Positions 8,937 through 17,973 of a DNA stretch of 64,000 bases are shown here, piece by piece. Origin of the DNA: Bacteroidales bacterium. GTDB taxonomy: Bacteria > Bacteroidota > Bacteroidia > Bacteroidales > UBA932. The first letter of the stretch is position 1, and every line of letters starts with the position of its first letter. The notes under the pieces were generated by a model that was not told the DNA's origin, did no database searches, and was given only the letters and a program-made list of their open reading frames with translations. Both the position numbers and the translations under genes were made by a program. The stretch is taken from positions 16,341 to 80,340 of the forward strand of contig SUYM01000014.1 of assembly GCA_015060455.1 (NCBI GenBank), read 5' to 3'.

Positions 8937-11198
8937 ATTGCACCTTACTGCGAAATAGTTGATTGAATTATCGACATTGGTATTGATTGTGCCGCGACTG
9001 TATGTGTCACCGCTGTCAGCGGCCTTGTCAACCGGTATCAGTTTGATGACCACCTGAGTCTTGCCCCACACATCAGCATCCTTCGGCAGAGTAAACGACA
9101 TATATTTATGTCCGGGACAATGCCATACCCTTCTATTGCCTTTGGCTGGGAAATCCGGCACCGTGTATCTTGCAATCTCGATTTCAGCATCACTGTCGGA
9201 GGTTGTATAAACCATCTTCCAGTTACGTGGTCCACCGACTCTGTCTCCATAACCATTGACCGCACCCAACTGCACAGACATAGGTGCATTGTCCGCAGTC
9301 AGATCAGAAGTCGAGAAGTTGACCTGCCAGAATCTGTTAAGATTATTGTCCTTGTCAACCCATCCGGTAGAGTTCCATGCAGAGCCGCAGGTCTTGTCAA
9401 TGCGACCCTGTGTGCGTCCGAGATTTTCCTGCGAGGTCGATGTAAACCACACAGCCCTTTGTCCGCCGCACCAGATGCCGTTTCCTGTGGTGATGTCCGT
9501 CAACTGACCATCATTGTACGGGCCTAACAATGTCCAGTCTCTCTTGGTCGAAATTTCCACTTCACCATTGGTCTTGGACACCAGAGTCAGCCTTGCACAA
9601 GGATTTCCGTCATCATTGTAGAGCCATATTGCACGGTCATTATAATTAGGAATGAGTTTCTGATCTGCTCCGGAGTAGATATAGGTGAACTCACAGACCA
9701 GGGACGAAAAGCCATTGTCAAAGTCATTGTCCAATGCAATGTCCGATTTGCTTATAGGACGGATCTGATATGTACCGATATGTCCCAGGTTATTCACATA
9801 GTCCAGACCAAGTCCATTGCCAACCATCTGATCGGCCGCCGCCTGATCCCACTCGAAGTTATCGCAATGCTCATGCACGATGACACCCGTAATGCTTCCC
9901 GAACCTTTTGGTCTCTCCGTACCGTCTCTGTGCCATGTGCAGGTGGTATTCACCATCATGTGCATTGTGGTTCCCTCATTATCACGGATCACCATCGGAT
10001 ATTTGTTGATGATGCAGTAGTTGCTCACATCCACACCGATATATGGTCCTTTCGCAATCGGCTGCTCGCAGTTTGTCAGTTCTACAAGTGTATATACATC
10101 AGACGGTTGCAGTTCTGACATCTTCTTCTGCTTGATGACAACATCAGCGCCGGAGCCCGGTTCGGTGCTCATTACAGCAGTTGCTGACAGGCCTGAAACT
10201 ATATAACGGTCAGGGTCAGCCTCCCTGGCAAGTGTCGCTCCTGCAAGCGAAAGCCTCAGATGGTCAAAACGCTTGACGAGAAGTTCCGATCCTGCATTGA
10301 AGTCTATCCGGACACCGTCATTACCCTGAGGGTCAGACACATACAGGGTCCTTCCGGCAGCAGTAAGATCCTGTATGATGGAGGTTATGTTGATATTTTC
10401 TGCTCCATTTCCTTCAAGATTGTCGTTCAAGACAATACAATCAGTCAACACCACATTGCCCTCGACAGCGACGCTGCCAGCCTCTGAAAGCATCGCCTTC
10501 AACTGAGCGATGGTCATCTCCTGAGTTTCAGCACCGGCCGCAGCCTGTCCTACCTGAATCTTTCCGACGAAGGAGGTTCCCTTCTTTGAAACGGTCACGA
10601 CAGCATGCCTATCATTTTCTGCCACATTCTCTGCAACCTCAAATTTCAGATAGTTGTTTTCCATCCTGACCTGTGATATCCACTGGCCGAGGTCACTTTC
10701 GACATACTCCGTCTCGATGACAATGTCATCAGGTCCTGAAAGCGTAAGAACCTTGGCGCTCAACTGACCGCCCTCGGCCCCGATCCATAGATTCTGGTGA
10801 ACCACAGAGAAGTCCTCGCTCAAAATGCCCACCTGATTTACCTGAATCTCCACATTTCTATGCTTTCTGGTCAAGGTAATCTTTCCATCACGCATGATGG
10901 TACGGTTGGCATCATAATACACTGTGATATATTGATCTTCACTATTGCCCTGATATGTTCTGGATGAGCCTTCAAACCAAAGCCAATCGCAGTCCTGATG
11001 CACCTCGGCCTTGAAATCGCCATCAGATATGACGAAAATCTCAAATGACCCGGCCTTATAATCCAAAGGAAGAAGCGGCTTTGCAGGATCCGGTTCGTTG
11101 AGTCTTGCACCGAATTCCACCACATCCAGTTGAGCCAACTTATCCTCACATGACAGTGCCACAAGGCACATCAGTATTATTGAAATGTATTTCTTCAT
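8931..11198 (-). CDS. DUF5689/BACON-type surface glycan-binding lipoprotein
   Basis: A 755-residue lipoprotein (C17) directly after SusD, the position where surface glycan-binding proteins are normally encoded. An N-terminal region with two BACON-like beta-sandwiches (about 30-230; for example the run around DCDWLWFEGSS) is followed by a DUF5689-like OB-fold domain starting at MTIAQLKAMLSEAGSVAVEG (about 235-450). The remaining 300 residues form a beta-rich domain that I cannot name. The expected role is holding glycan at the outer surface beside SusCD; that is inferred from position and architecture. Its leader carries the hairpin element at 11201-11242, and a palindrome overlaps its stop. 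Confidence 0.75.
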   Translation of the reverse strand: MKKYISIILMCLVALSCEDKLAQLDVVEFGARLNEPDPAKPLLPLDYKAGSFEIFVISDGDFKAEVHQDCDWLWFEGSSRTYQGNSEDQYITVYYDANRTIMRDGKITLTRKHRNVEIQVNQVGILSEDFSVVHQNLWIGAEGGQLSAKVLTLSGPDDIVIETEYVESDLGQWISQVRMENNYLKFEVAENVAENDRHAVVTVSKKGTSFVGKIQVGQAAAGAETQEMTIAQLKAMLSEAGSVAVEGNVVLTDCIVLNDNLEGNGAENINITSIIQDLTAAGRTLYVSDPQGNDGVRIDFNAGSELLVKRFDHLRLSLAGATLAREADPDRYIVSGLSATAVMSTEPGSGADVVIKQKKMSELQPSDVYTLVELTNCEQPIAKGPYIGVDVSNYCIINKYPMVIRDNEGTTMHMMVNTTCTWHRDGTERPKGSGSITGVIVHEHCDNFEWDQAAADQMVGNGLGLDYVNNLGHIGTYQIRPISKSDIALDNDFDNGFSSLVCEFTYIYSGADQKLIPNYNDRAIWLYNDDGNPCARLTLVSKTNGEVEISTKRDWTLLGPYNDGQLTDITTGNGIWCGGQRAVWFTSTSQENLGRTQGRIDKTCGSAWNSTGWVDKDNNLNRFWQVNFSTSDLTADNAPMSVQLGAVNGYGDRVGGPRNWKMVYTTSDSDAEIEIARYTVPDFPAKGNRRVWHCPGHKYMSFTLPKDADVWGKTQVVIKLIPVDKAADSGDTYSRGTINTNVDNSINYFAVRCNK

Positions 11199-11200
11199 AA

Positions 11201-11242
11201 TATATTAGATTTCTCGACTCCCTACGGTCGCTCGAAATGACA
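11201..11242 (-). repeat. GTCAT-type hairpin element between susD and the DUF5689 gene
   Basis: Minus-strand reading GTC-ATTTC, loop, GAAAT-CT, then TAATATA ending 2 bp before the next ATG (11198). It begins 2 bp after the SusD stop, so it fills the whole junction. It matches the copy at 8873-8914 at 40 of 42 positions. Confidence 0.85.
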
Positions 11243-11244
11243 GA

Positions 11245-12957
11245 TTAAAGTATTCCCTTATATGCGTTATTGTCCAAGTTATTGCCTGAATATGTAACCT
11301 GTTCGGCTGGAATCGGCCAGTATTCGTGACATGGAAGGATATATCCCTTGATATATTTGCCTTCATTATACATGAGCGTCCTTTCATACCATATTCCCCA
11401 GCGTACAAGGTCAAACTTTCGCTGGAACTCTCCAAAAAGTTCCCTTGCACACTCCATCCTGATCTCCTCCATCAAGGCCTCCCTGCTGTTGTTCACATTC
11501 TCAGGAGACAACTCATCCAGGCCGGCACGATTACGGACTATATTCAGATAGTCACAGGCCGTTTCCATGTCGCCATTCATCAGATGGGCCTCTGCCAGAT
11601 TCAGCAGCACGCCTGCATAACGGAACACCTTGTAGTTGTTTCCATCCTGATTGTTATACATACCGAAGCACCAGAACTTGTCTCCCAGCCAAGGCTGGTT
11701 ATTACCGTATGGCTTGTCAACGGATCCGTCAGGCTGACTGTTCGACGGCTTATTGAACCAATATATTCCCTTCTTTTCAGTCAGCATCCTGGACTTAACA
11801 TATCCTTCACCCTGCCAGCGCCATGCAAGGTTTCCTGAACCGCCTGCCGGCTCAGTCCTGCCGTTGGAATATTCACCGTTTCTGATGTCCTTTGACGAAT
11901 AAGGCAGCACTCTTGTATAATAATATGACGTAGGTATTGCAGCGGTATATGTTCTGGCATATGCGCCCAATTCCGGAATCTTGATACCGTTATATATATC
12001 AGAAGCCTGACTTGCACTTTCCTCCTCGTCATCGGAAGTCACAGTAGTACGGGCAGGAGTACAATATGATGCGATGGTACCCTTGATTGCAAGTCCATAT
12101 TCCTCCACAAGGTTTCCGACCTCAAGGATTGACTCCTTGACATTCTTCTCTCTCCAACGGACATCGGTGATAGGATAATCCTTCGCGAAATCATACTTGC
12201 TCTTGACGGTACGGTAATCTCCATAGATCGCTTCGAGTTGACCGAAAATCTTGATGGCATCAGTGTAACGCTCATTCCACAGACACATCTTGCCGGCCAC
12301 CATCAGACCTACGGCCGCACCGATATAGGCCTTTGACGGATTTTCGTATGTGCGCTGAAGCGGCAGCGCCTGCCTGCCTCCCATGCTGTATGGAAGAAGA
12401 TATTCCATCATCTCATCAATCAGATAATCACGGGTATCCTTTGCGGACATACGCGGCAGAGACGCGATCCTTGCCCTGTTCTGCTCGGTAACAGCCTCAG
12501 TATAGAACGGAACATCGCCAAAGGTTGATGTAAGAAGATAGTAATACAGGGCTCTCAGCACCTTTGCCTCTGCAATCCAAGGGAGTTTCTGCTCCCGGGT
12601 AAAGTACTCGGACTCTTCAAGGACATCAATCATTTCATTACATCTCATCACGCCGGTATATCCCTTGGACCATACAGTCGCAGCAACACCCGGACGGGAC
12701 GGAGAGACATCGCAGTTGGCATTATACTGATTTGACACACTCATCGAGATAAGGTCTGTGGCGCATTCGGTCATCTGCCAATATCCTGAATTACAGATAA
12801 TGTCACGGACCTGGGTATAGCAGCCGCTCAGACCTGTCCTCACCTGTATCTCATTCCTGTAATAAGTGTCTCTTGTGGAGTTGGACACTACCTGCTCCTT
12901 CAATGAACATCCACAAAGGAAGCACAAGCCGCATAAAATATATATTGCCTTCTTCAT
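11245..12957 (-). CDS. SusD/RagB-family outer-membrane lipoprotein
   Basis: A 570-residue lipoprotein (lipobox FLCGC, C17) with SusD hallmarks: TRDTYYRNEIQVRTGLSGCY, helical TPR-like segments (WIAEAKVLRALYYYLLTSTFGDVP near residue 120), and the C-terminal NLAEAHLMNGD...LNIVRNRAGLDEL...EEIRMECARELFGE signature. It caps the SusC channel on the cell surface and delivers glycan. It follows susC after 4 bp, so the pair is co-transcribed. The junction to the next gene is filled by a hairpin repeat. Confidence 0.97.
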   Translation of the reverse strand: MKKAIYILCGLCFLCGCSLKEQVVSNSTRDTYYRNEIQVRTGLSGCYTQVRDIICNSGYWQMTECATDLISMSVSNQYNANCDVSPSRPGVAATVWSKGYTGVMRCNEMIDVLEESEYFTREQKLPWIAEAKVLRALYYYLLTSTFGDVPFYTEAVTEQNRARIASLPRMSAKDTRDYLIDEMMEYLLPYSMGGRQALPLQRTYENPSKAYIGAAVGLMVAGKMCLWNERYTDAIKIFGQLEAIYGDYRTVKSKYDFAKDYPITDVRWREKNVKESILEVGNLVEEYGLAIKGTIASYCTPARTTVTSDDEEESASQASDIYNGIKIPELGAYARTYTAAIPTSYYYTRVLPYSSKDIRNGEYSNGRTEPAGGSGNLAWRWQGEGYVKSRMLTEKKGIYWFNKPSNSQPDGSVDKPYGNNQPWLGDKFWCFGMYNNQDGNNYKVFRYAGVLLNLAEAHLMNGDMETACDYLNIVRNRAGLDELSPENVNNSREALMEEIRMECARELFGEFQRKFDLVRWGIWYERTLMYNEGKYIKGYILPCHEYWPIPAEQVTYSGNNLDNNAYKGIL

Positions 12958-12961
12958 ACTC

Positions 12962-15900
12962 TTAGAAATTCATTGAAAGGTTAAACACAAATGTTCTCGG
13001 GCGTGGGAAGGAGCCGTTGTCAAGTCGGTACAGTGACGTACTTACATCCGGATCGAATCCGTTATAGTATTTCCAGAGCACGAGATTTTCACCACTTACT
13101 CCGACAGTCGTTGATTTGAGGTACTTCTTGACCTTCTTGTTCTTGATAGGGATATTATAACTGATAGAAACATTCTTCAATCTCAGGAATGAAGCATCAT
13201 GCACCTGACGGTCACTTGCGAACGTATCATTGTAACCGGCCTTAGGAATATCGGAATCCGGTCTGAGTTCCTTGTCCCAGGCATTGAGAATATACTTGTA
13301 CTTGTTATATGACGATGTTGTCGATCCCATCCAGAGTTCGGAAAGGTTATACATCTTTCCTCCCAACGAATATGCGAAATAGAAACTTATGTTGAGGTTC
13401 TTGCAGATTGTAAAGTCATTCTGGAAACCGCCGTAGATGACCGGATCTCCGGTACCGAGATATACCATGTCATTCTGGTCAAGGAGACCGTCATTGTTCA
13501 CATCCACGAATTTTGCACGACCCACATTGGTACCGTTGGCTCCATCCTGGATATGTGAAACATACGTATGGGTGAGATTGTTCTTCCTGATCTCCTCGTC
13601 ATTATGCCATACACCGGCATATTTGTAACCCCAGATGGCATTCACAGGATAGCCGTTCCTGTATCCGTACATATATTGGGTGGTGTTGCGCGGGTTATTG
13701 TAAGTAGGCACGATCTCGCCATTGTTTCCCACATCGATCACCATCTGACGGTTGTGGGCCATAGTCAGCACAGTCGTCCATGCAAAGTTCCTGTTTCTGA
13801 TGTTCTGAGTCGTAAGCGTCAACTCCACACCGGCATTTCTTGTCTTGCCGGCATTGGTAAAATATGTGCTGAAACCAGTTGTCTGAGAGTTCTTCATTGA
13901 CAGGAGAAGGTCTCTGGTAACAGACACATAGGCATCAGCCTCAAGAACGATTCTGCTGTTCAGTACTGCGAAATTAAGACCTAAGTTATATGAATCCGTA
14001 GTCTCCCATGTGAGGTTTGAGTTCTCGAGTTTCGACGGGATATAGACAAGTTCCTGTGCGTTGCCGAAGAGCCAGTTTGTCATTGATGCAGTCAGGGTTG
14101 CAAGGGACTGGTAACTTGCCACTGCGTCATTACCGGAGCGTCCTGCACTGACACGGAGAGAGAGGTCATTGAGCCAATGGGCATTCTTCAACCACTTCTC
14201 ATTTGAGATAGACCATCTGAGCGCTGCCGCAGGGAAAAAGCCCCACTTGTTTCCCTCAGCAAAATTCGAGGCTCCATCCGCACGTACAGTGAAGGTAGCA
14301 TAATACCTTCTCTTGTATGAATAATTAGCCCTGCCCAGCACGGACATGCTTGTCCTGATATGATGGTATGAACTTACACTAAGATTCTCCTTGTTCTTGA
14401 TAGCAGCAATATTATGATATTTAAGGTTATCATCAACATAGCCGCTGCCGCTGACCGATGCATTGTCGGTCACCCTCTTTTCTGCCGTGAATCCCAGCAG
14501 GGTCTCGATGGAATGGCCTTTCTTCTTCCTGTTATATGTCAGGGTAGTCTCCGAAAGGAACTTCTTCTGTTTCCACTCCGAGCGTGATGCGTTGCCACCG
14601 GTAAGGTTTGCTGCCGCAACAGGGAGGAAGGAAGGAGAATAATATCCGGTAAAGTCATTCCTGTATGAATAAGTGAACTTTGTCTTTGCCACAATATTCT
14701 TGGTGATGTTGTATTGCAGCCAAGGAGAGAATGAGGTCGCATCCTTCATTGCCTCGCTTGTGACTTCTTCAGCAGACATCAGCGGGTTGTTGAAGACCAC
14801 GCCGCCCGAGGTCGAATTGTCTCCGAAGATGTTCCAGACGTCATTTGTTGAAAGCAGCGGGCTGAGGAAGATGGCGGCATTGGTGTTCGTTCCACCGATG
14901 GCCGCAGGGCTCTTGTCAGTCAACTGATAGGTATAGTTCAACTTGGCACCCCAACGGAGTTTCTTGGTGAGTTTGCTGTCGATCCACGCCAGAGTCGAAT
15001 ATCTTGTATATCCTGATGACTTTATGACACCACGATTGTCATGATATCCGAAAGACACAGAATATCTTGTATCCTTGTTTCCTCCTTTGAGGCTGAAATG
15101 ATAGTCCTGATATACACCAAGTTGAGAAAGTTCATCAATCCAGTCCGTTCCCTTGCCTCTTGATGCAGGGTCTGCAAACGGCGCAACCCATGCGGATAAA
15201 TCCTTACCGGCATCGATAGCATCCTGTCTGCTCACCATATTTCTCCACTGCGCATATTCAGAAGCATCCAGAATGTCCAGTTTGGAAGCGATTGTCGATA
15301 TGCCGGCTGCCGCTTTCAGATTGACAGAAAACTTCCTGGCATCATCCTTATCCGGTGTTTCCGTAGTGATAAGGATTACACCGTTCGCACCTCTGGCACC
15401 ATAGATGGCTGTTGAAGACACGTCCTTCAATACCGAAATGGACACGATGTCAGAAGGGTTTATCTCACTGAGGTCATCCACTGCATCAAGCACGCCATCC
15501 ACAACGATCAACGGCTTGTTTCCCGCCTCTATCGATCTTGAACCGCGCACGAGGATATTCGCACCTTCGCCAGGCTCGCCGGTCGTGGACATGAACTCGG
15601 CACCGGCCACCCTTCCTTGAAGGGCCTGAGCGACCGAAGTGATAGGAGATCTCGTAAGGTCGTCCGCATCCACGACAGACACCGCTCCCGTAAGGTCACT
15701 CTTCTTGGAAGTACCGTAACCGATGACCACGACCTTTTCAAGTTGCTCCATCGAAGGCTTCATCCGGACATTGACCACATTCTTGCCTTCGACCGGAACG
15801 AGAGCATTCTCATAACTTATGAATGTAAATTCAAGGAAACCATCCTTGGCGACCCTGATCTTATAAAGTCCGTCAAGGTCAGAGACAGTACCGTTCTTCG

Positions 15901-16054
15901 GGTTATTCTTATCGACAATACCGACACCCGGCATCGGCTCACCCTTTTCGTCAGTCACCTTTCCGGAAACCTCTATATTCTGAGCAAATGCCACACTGAC
16001 AGTAAATGACAGGAATACCGTCAGGAAAATTCTATATATGCTTGTGTGTTTCAT
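12962..16054 (-). CDS. SusC/RagA-family TonB-linked outer-membrane transporter
   Basis: A 1030-residue protein with a signal peptide (residues 1-24). A carboxypeptidase-like domain follows (IEVSGKVTDEKGEPMPGVGI, about 27-105), then a plug domain with the SusC box-like VVVIGYGTSKKSDLTGAV near residue 107 and YGARGANGVILITT near 217, and a long beta-barrel ending in aromatic F (FNLSMNF). It imports oligosaccharides with energy from ExbB/ExbD/TonB; a set of those genes lies at 48079-49990. There is no STN or anti-sigma-interacting domain, in line with regulation by the nearby HTCS rather than an ECF sigma pair. It begins 4 bp after the BACON-like lipoprotein gene. Confidence 0.98.
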   Translation of the reverse strand: MKHTSIYRIFLTVFLSFTVSVAFAQNIEVSGKVTDEKGEPMPGVGIVDKNNPKNGTVSDLDGLYKIRVAKDGFLEFTFISYENALVPVEGKNVVNVRMKPSMEQLEKVVVIGYGTSKKSDLTGAVSVVDADDLTRSPITSVAQALQGRVAGAEFMSTTGEPGEGANILVRGSRSIEAGNKPLIVVDGVLDAVDDLSEINPSDIVSISVLKDVSSTAIYGARGANGVILITTETPDKDDARKFSVNLKAAAGISTIASKLDILDASEYAQWRNMVSRQDAIDAGKDLSAWVAPFADPASRGKGTDWIDELSQLGVYQDYHFSLKGGNKDTRYSVSFGYHDNRGVIKSSGYTRYSTLAWIDSKLTKKLRWGAKLNYTYQLTDKSPAAIGGTNTNAAIFLSPLLSTNDVWNIFGDNSTSGGVVFNNPLMSAEEVTSEAMKDATSFSPWLQYNITKNIVAKTKFTYSYRNDFTGYYSPSFLPVAAANLTGGNASRSEWKQKKFLSETTLTYNRKKKGHSIETLLGFTAEKRVTDNASVSGSGYVDDNLKYHNIAAIKNKENLSVSSYHHIRTSMSVLGRANYSYKRRYYATFTVRADGASNFAEGNKWGFFPAAALRWSISNEKWLKNAHWLNDLSLRVSAGRSGNDAVASYQSLATLTASMTNWLFGNAQELVYIPSKLENSNLTWETTDSYNLGLNFAVLNSRIVLEADAYVSVTRDLLLSMKNSQTTGFSTYFTNAGKTRNAGVELTLTTQNIRNRNFAWTTVLTMAHNRQMVIDVGNNGEIVPTYNNPRNTTQYMYGYRNGYPVNAIWGYKYAGVWHNDEEIRKNNLTHTYVSHIQDGANGTNVGRAKFVDVNNDGLLDQNDMVYLGTGDPVIYGGFQNDFTICKNLNISFYFAYSLGGKMYNLSELWMGSTTSSYNKYKYILNAWDKELRPDSDIPKAGYNDTFASDRQVHDASFLRLKNVSISYNIPIKNKKVKKYLKSTTVGVSGENLVLWKYYNGFDPDVSTSLYRLDNGSFPRPRTFVFNLSMNF

Positions 16055-16058
16055 CCGA

Positions 16059-17072
16059 TCAGTATTTTAAGGTGATTTTAATAGGATTATGCGTCATGCC
16101 CAGCACCTTGTCAAGTTTCCTGACCTCCGATATGGTTGCAAGGACATCTCTTGACACATAAACATAGTCCGCCATATATGATTTACCATCCTCAGAAGTC
16201 CATGTGGTGATATAATCACGCTCCGACATCCACAGACAATCGTACAGGTTGTTGTTCCACGCATATCTGTCCGAGTCAAACACAGCCTCGTCAATATCAT
16301 ACGGATACCAGAGCGGAGCCGAAGAATATGAGGCCTGCATCATCGAATAATGATAGAGTTGTCCGCCCAACACCCATCTGGAAGGTGAATTCTGAGCATT
16401 ATAAGTCTCCTCGATTATGTCACGGAACGATTCGAACTCTTTGCCTTCAGCATAGGCCTGAGCCAGATCAGCCGAAACGAAATTCACGTCGCCGACAGTA
16501 CAGCGGGCATATACGCTACCCGGCTCTGCCGACGGCTTGATGAAGCCATTGCCGCAAGCGACAACATCGAACTGCTCCGCCCACTGACCGAGCGCATCCA
16601 TATCAGTCACTCCGTCCGCTGAGCAATACACAATGGTAACAGCCTTTGTTTCAGGAGCCACATATTCAAGAACGATTTCCTTTGACGGATTGACTTCGGA
16701 AGGAGTGACAGTCGGATAGAAGCCCATCTGGATGATGTTCAGAGTATCCGACTTGGCATAATCCTCAGATGTCACCACGATTCTTGCCTTCCTTGAAGAC
16801 TTCGCATCGACAACACTTGAAAGGTTTGCCTGATATGAAGCGGTAAAGGCGCCATTGCCCACACCACCCTGCACATCAAAACTGATCCATGAAGCATTGT
16901 CAGCCTCATTTACAATCCAGCGGCCCACTGTCTCCACGCTGACAGTGATCTGACCGGCAGAAGCGGACACCTCGACCTCACCTATGACATTTCCGGACTC
17001 GAAATCAAGACCGGACTTGCCGCATGAGACTGCCAGGGCCGCAATGACCAACATATATATATACTTTCTCAT
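16059..17072 (-). CDS. BACON-like lipoprotein upstream of susC
   Basis: Start taken at 17072 (MRKYIYMLVIAALAVSC, lipobox C17, 337 residues); upstream ATGs at 17096 and 17078 would break the signal sequence. Residues of about 25-125 look like a BACON beta-sandwich (VSASAGQITVSVETVGRW, then SDTLNIIQMGF). The rest (about 135-337) has no family I can name; it contains many aromatic residues (YHYSMMQASYSSAPLWYPY), as sugar-binding surfaces often do. Position at the head of the SusCD block suggests an accessory surface protein. Function beyond that is unknown. Confidence 0.65.
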   Translation of the reverse strand: MRKYIYMLVIAALAVSCGKSGLDFESGNVIGEVEVSASAGQITVSVETVGRWIVNEADNASWISFDVQGGVGNGAFTASYQANLSSVVDAKSSRKARIVVTSEDYAKSDTLNIIQMGFYPTVTPSEVNPSKEIVLEYVAPETKAVTIVYCSADGVTDMDALGQWAEQFDVVACGNGFIKPSAEPGSVYARCTVGDVNFVSADLAQAYAEGKEFESFRDIIEETYNAQNSPSRWVLGGQLYHYSMMQASYSSAPLWYPYDIDEAVFDSDRYAWNNNLYDCLWMSERDYITTWTSEDGKSYMADYVYVSRDVLATISEVRKLDKVLGMTHNPIKITLKY

Positions 17073-17088
17073 AATCATAGATTTGTCG

Positions 17089-17961
17089 TTAATCAAAGTC
17101 CAATCCTCCCTCTATCTCAAATCCTCCAAGTCCGCTCGTGCTGACGGTCACCTCAGTCACATCATAGTCTCCGACTGAAATGCGATCAATCTCAAAGGAG
17201 TCAAGTTCATTGACTATATCGTTCCCGCCTTCCACCTTGACAACCAGAGTAATGTCATCATAAGTTCCGGCAGGGAGAACAACAGGATATTCTGCAAACC
17301 CCTGTTCTGTCTTTGAGATGATTCCCTGACCACAGTCAACCTTTACTGTCCTGACTCCACCTGCCCCGAACTCAACGGACATGTCCTGATTCAGTTTTCC
17401 CTGACCGGCGATCTCATTCTCGCTGACAAGTTGAAGAGAAAGCACCGTTACAGGAATTTCAAAAGCGAACCTGATGGAAAGCAGACCGCTGGCATAACGG
17501 AACCGCAACCTGTTGTCCGAATCATTGAATGCATAGACGTATCCAGCATAGTCCTCAAACTGCCGCATAAACGTCTTTTCAGCAGTATAAGCCTGATTTG
17601 GAGCAAGCGTATAGGCCAAAGACCCGTCGTACAGAGCATAATTCTCCGAATAAGGGTAATATGCCATGATCATGTCACCCTTTACGAGAGGTCCATAGAA
17701 CTCACCCGCCGCCTTTCCGTCGTATGCCTTTTTAAGAGTATATTTTTCATTTATACCTGCCTGAGAGCCAAAGACTCCGATTGCGAGATCCTTGCTCCAT
17801 ACTGCGGCCATCTCGTCTCCCGCAAGAGACACATCTTCAAAATCAGCCTCAAACAAAGTATATCCGGTCTGAGGGACATCGAAGATATCCCCTCCATCCT
17901 TCTCCGAACATGAGGCAAGGAGGCAAAGGGCCGAAAACATTGCAATAACAGTATATTTCAT
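17089..17961 (-). CDS. Fimbrillin-like lipoprotein
   Basis: A 290-residue lipoprotein (C18). The pattern of a beta-rich protein with W-S-KD-L-AIGVFG near residue 55, YYPYSENYALYDGSLAYTL near 100, LRFRYASGLLSIRFAFE near 150 and a C-terminal LDSFEIDRISVGDYDVTEV matches fimbrillin-family proteins of Bacteroidetes. Such proteins build fimbriae or, within glycan loci, probably act as surface accessory proteins. It lies between the fimbrillin/beta-helix gene (12-bp gap) and the BACON-like gene (17-bp gap), in one operon with SusCD. Whether it polymerises or binds glycan is not visible. Confidence 0.6.
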   Translation of the reverse strand: MKYTVIAMFSALCLLASCSEKDGGDIFDVPQTGYTLFEADFEDVSLAGDEMAAVWSKDLAIGVFGSQAGINEKYTLKKAYDGKAAGEFYGPLVKGDMIMAYYPYSENYALYDGSLAYTLAPNQAYTAEKTFMRQFEDYAGYVYAFNDSDNRLRFRYASGLLSIRFAFEIPVTVLSLQLVSENEIAGQGKLNQDMSVEFGAGGVRTVKVDCGQGIISKTEQGFAEYPVVLPAGTYDDITLVVKVEGGNDIVNELDSFEIDRISVGDYDVTEVTVSTSGLGGFEIEGGLDFD

Positions 17962-17973
17962 GATATTTCCTCC

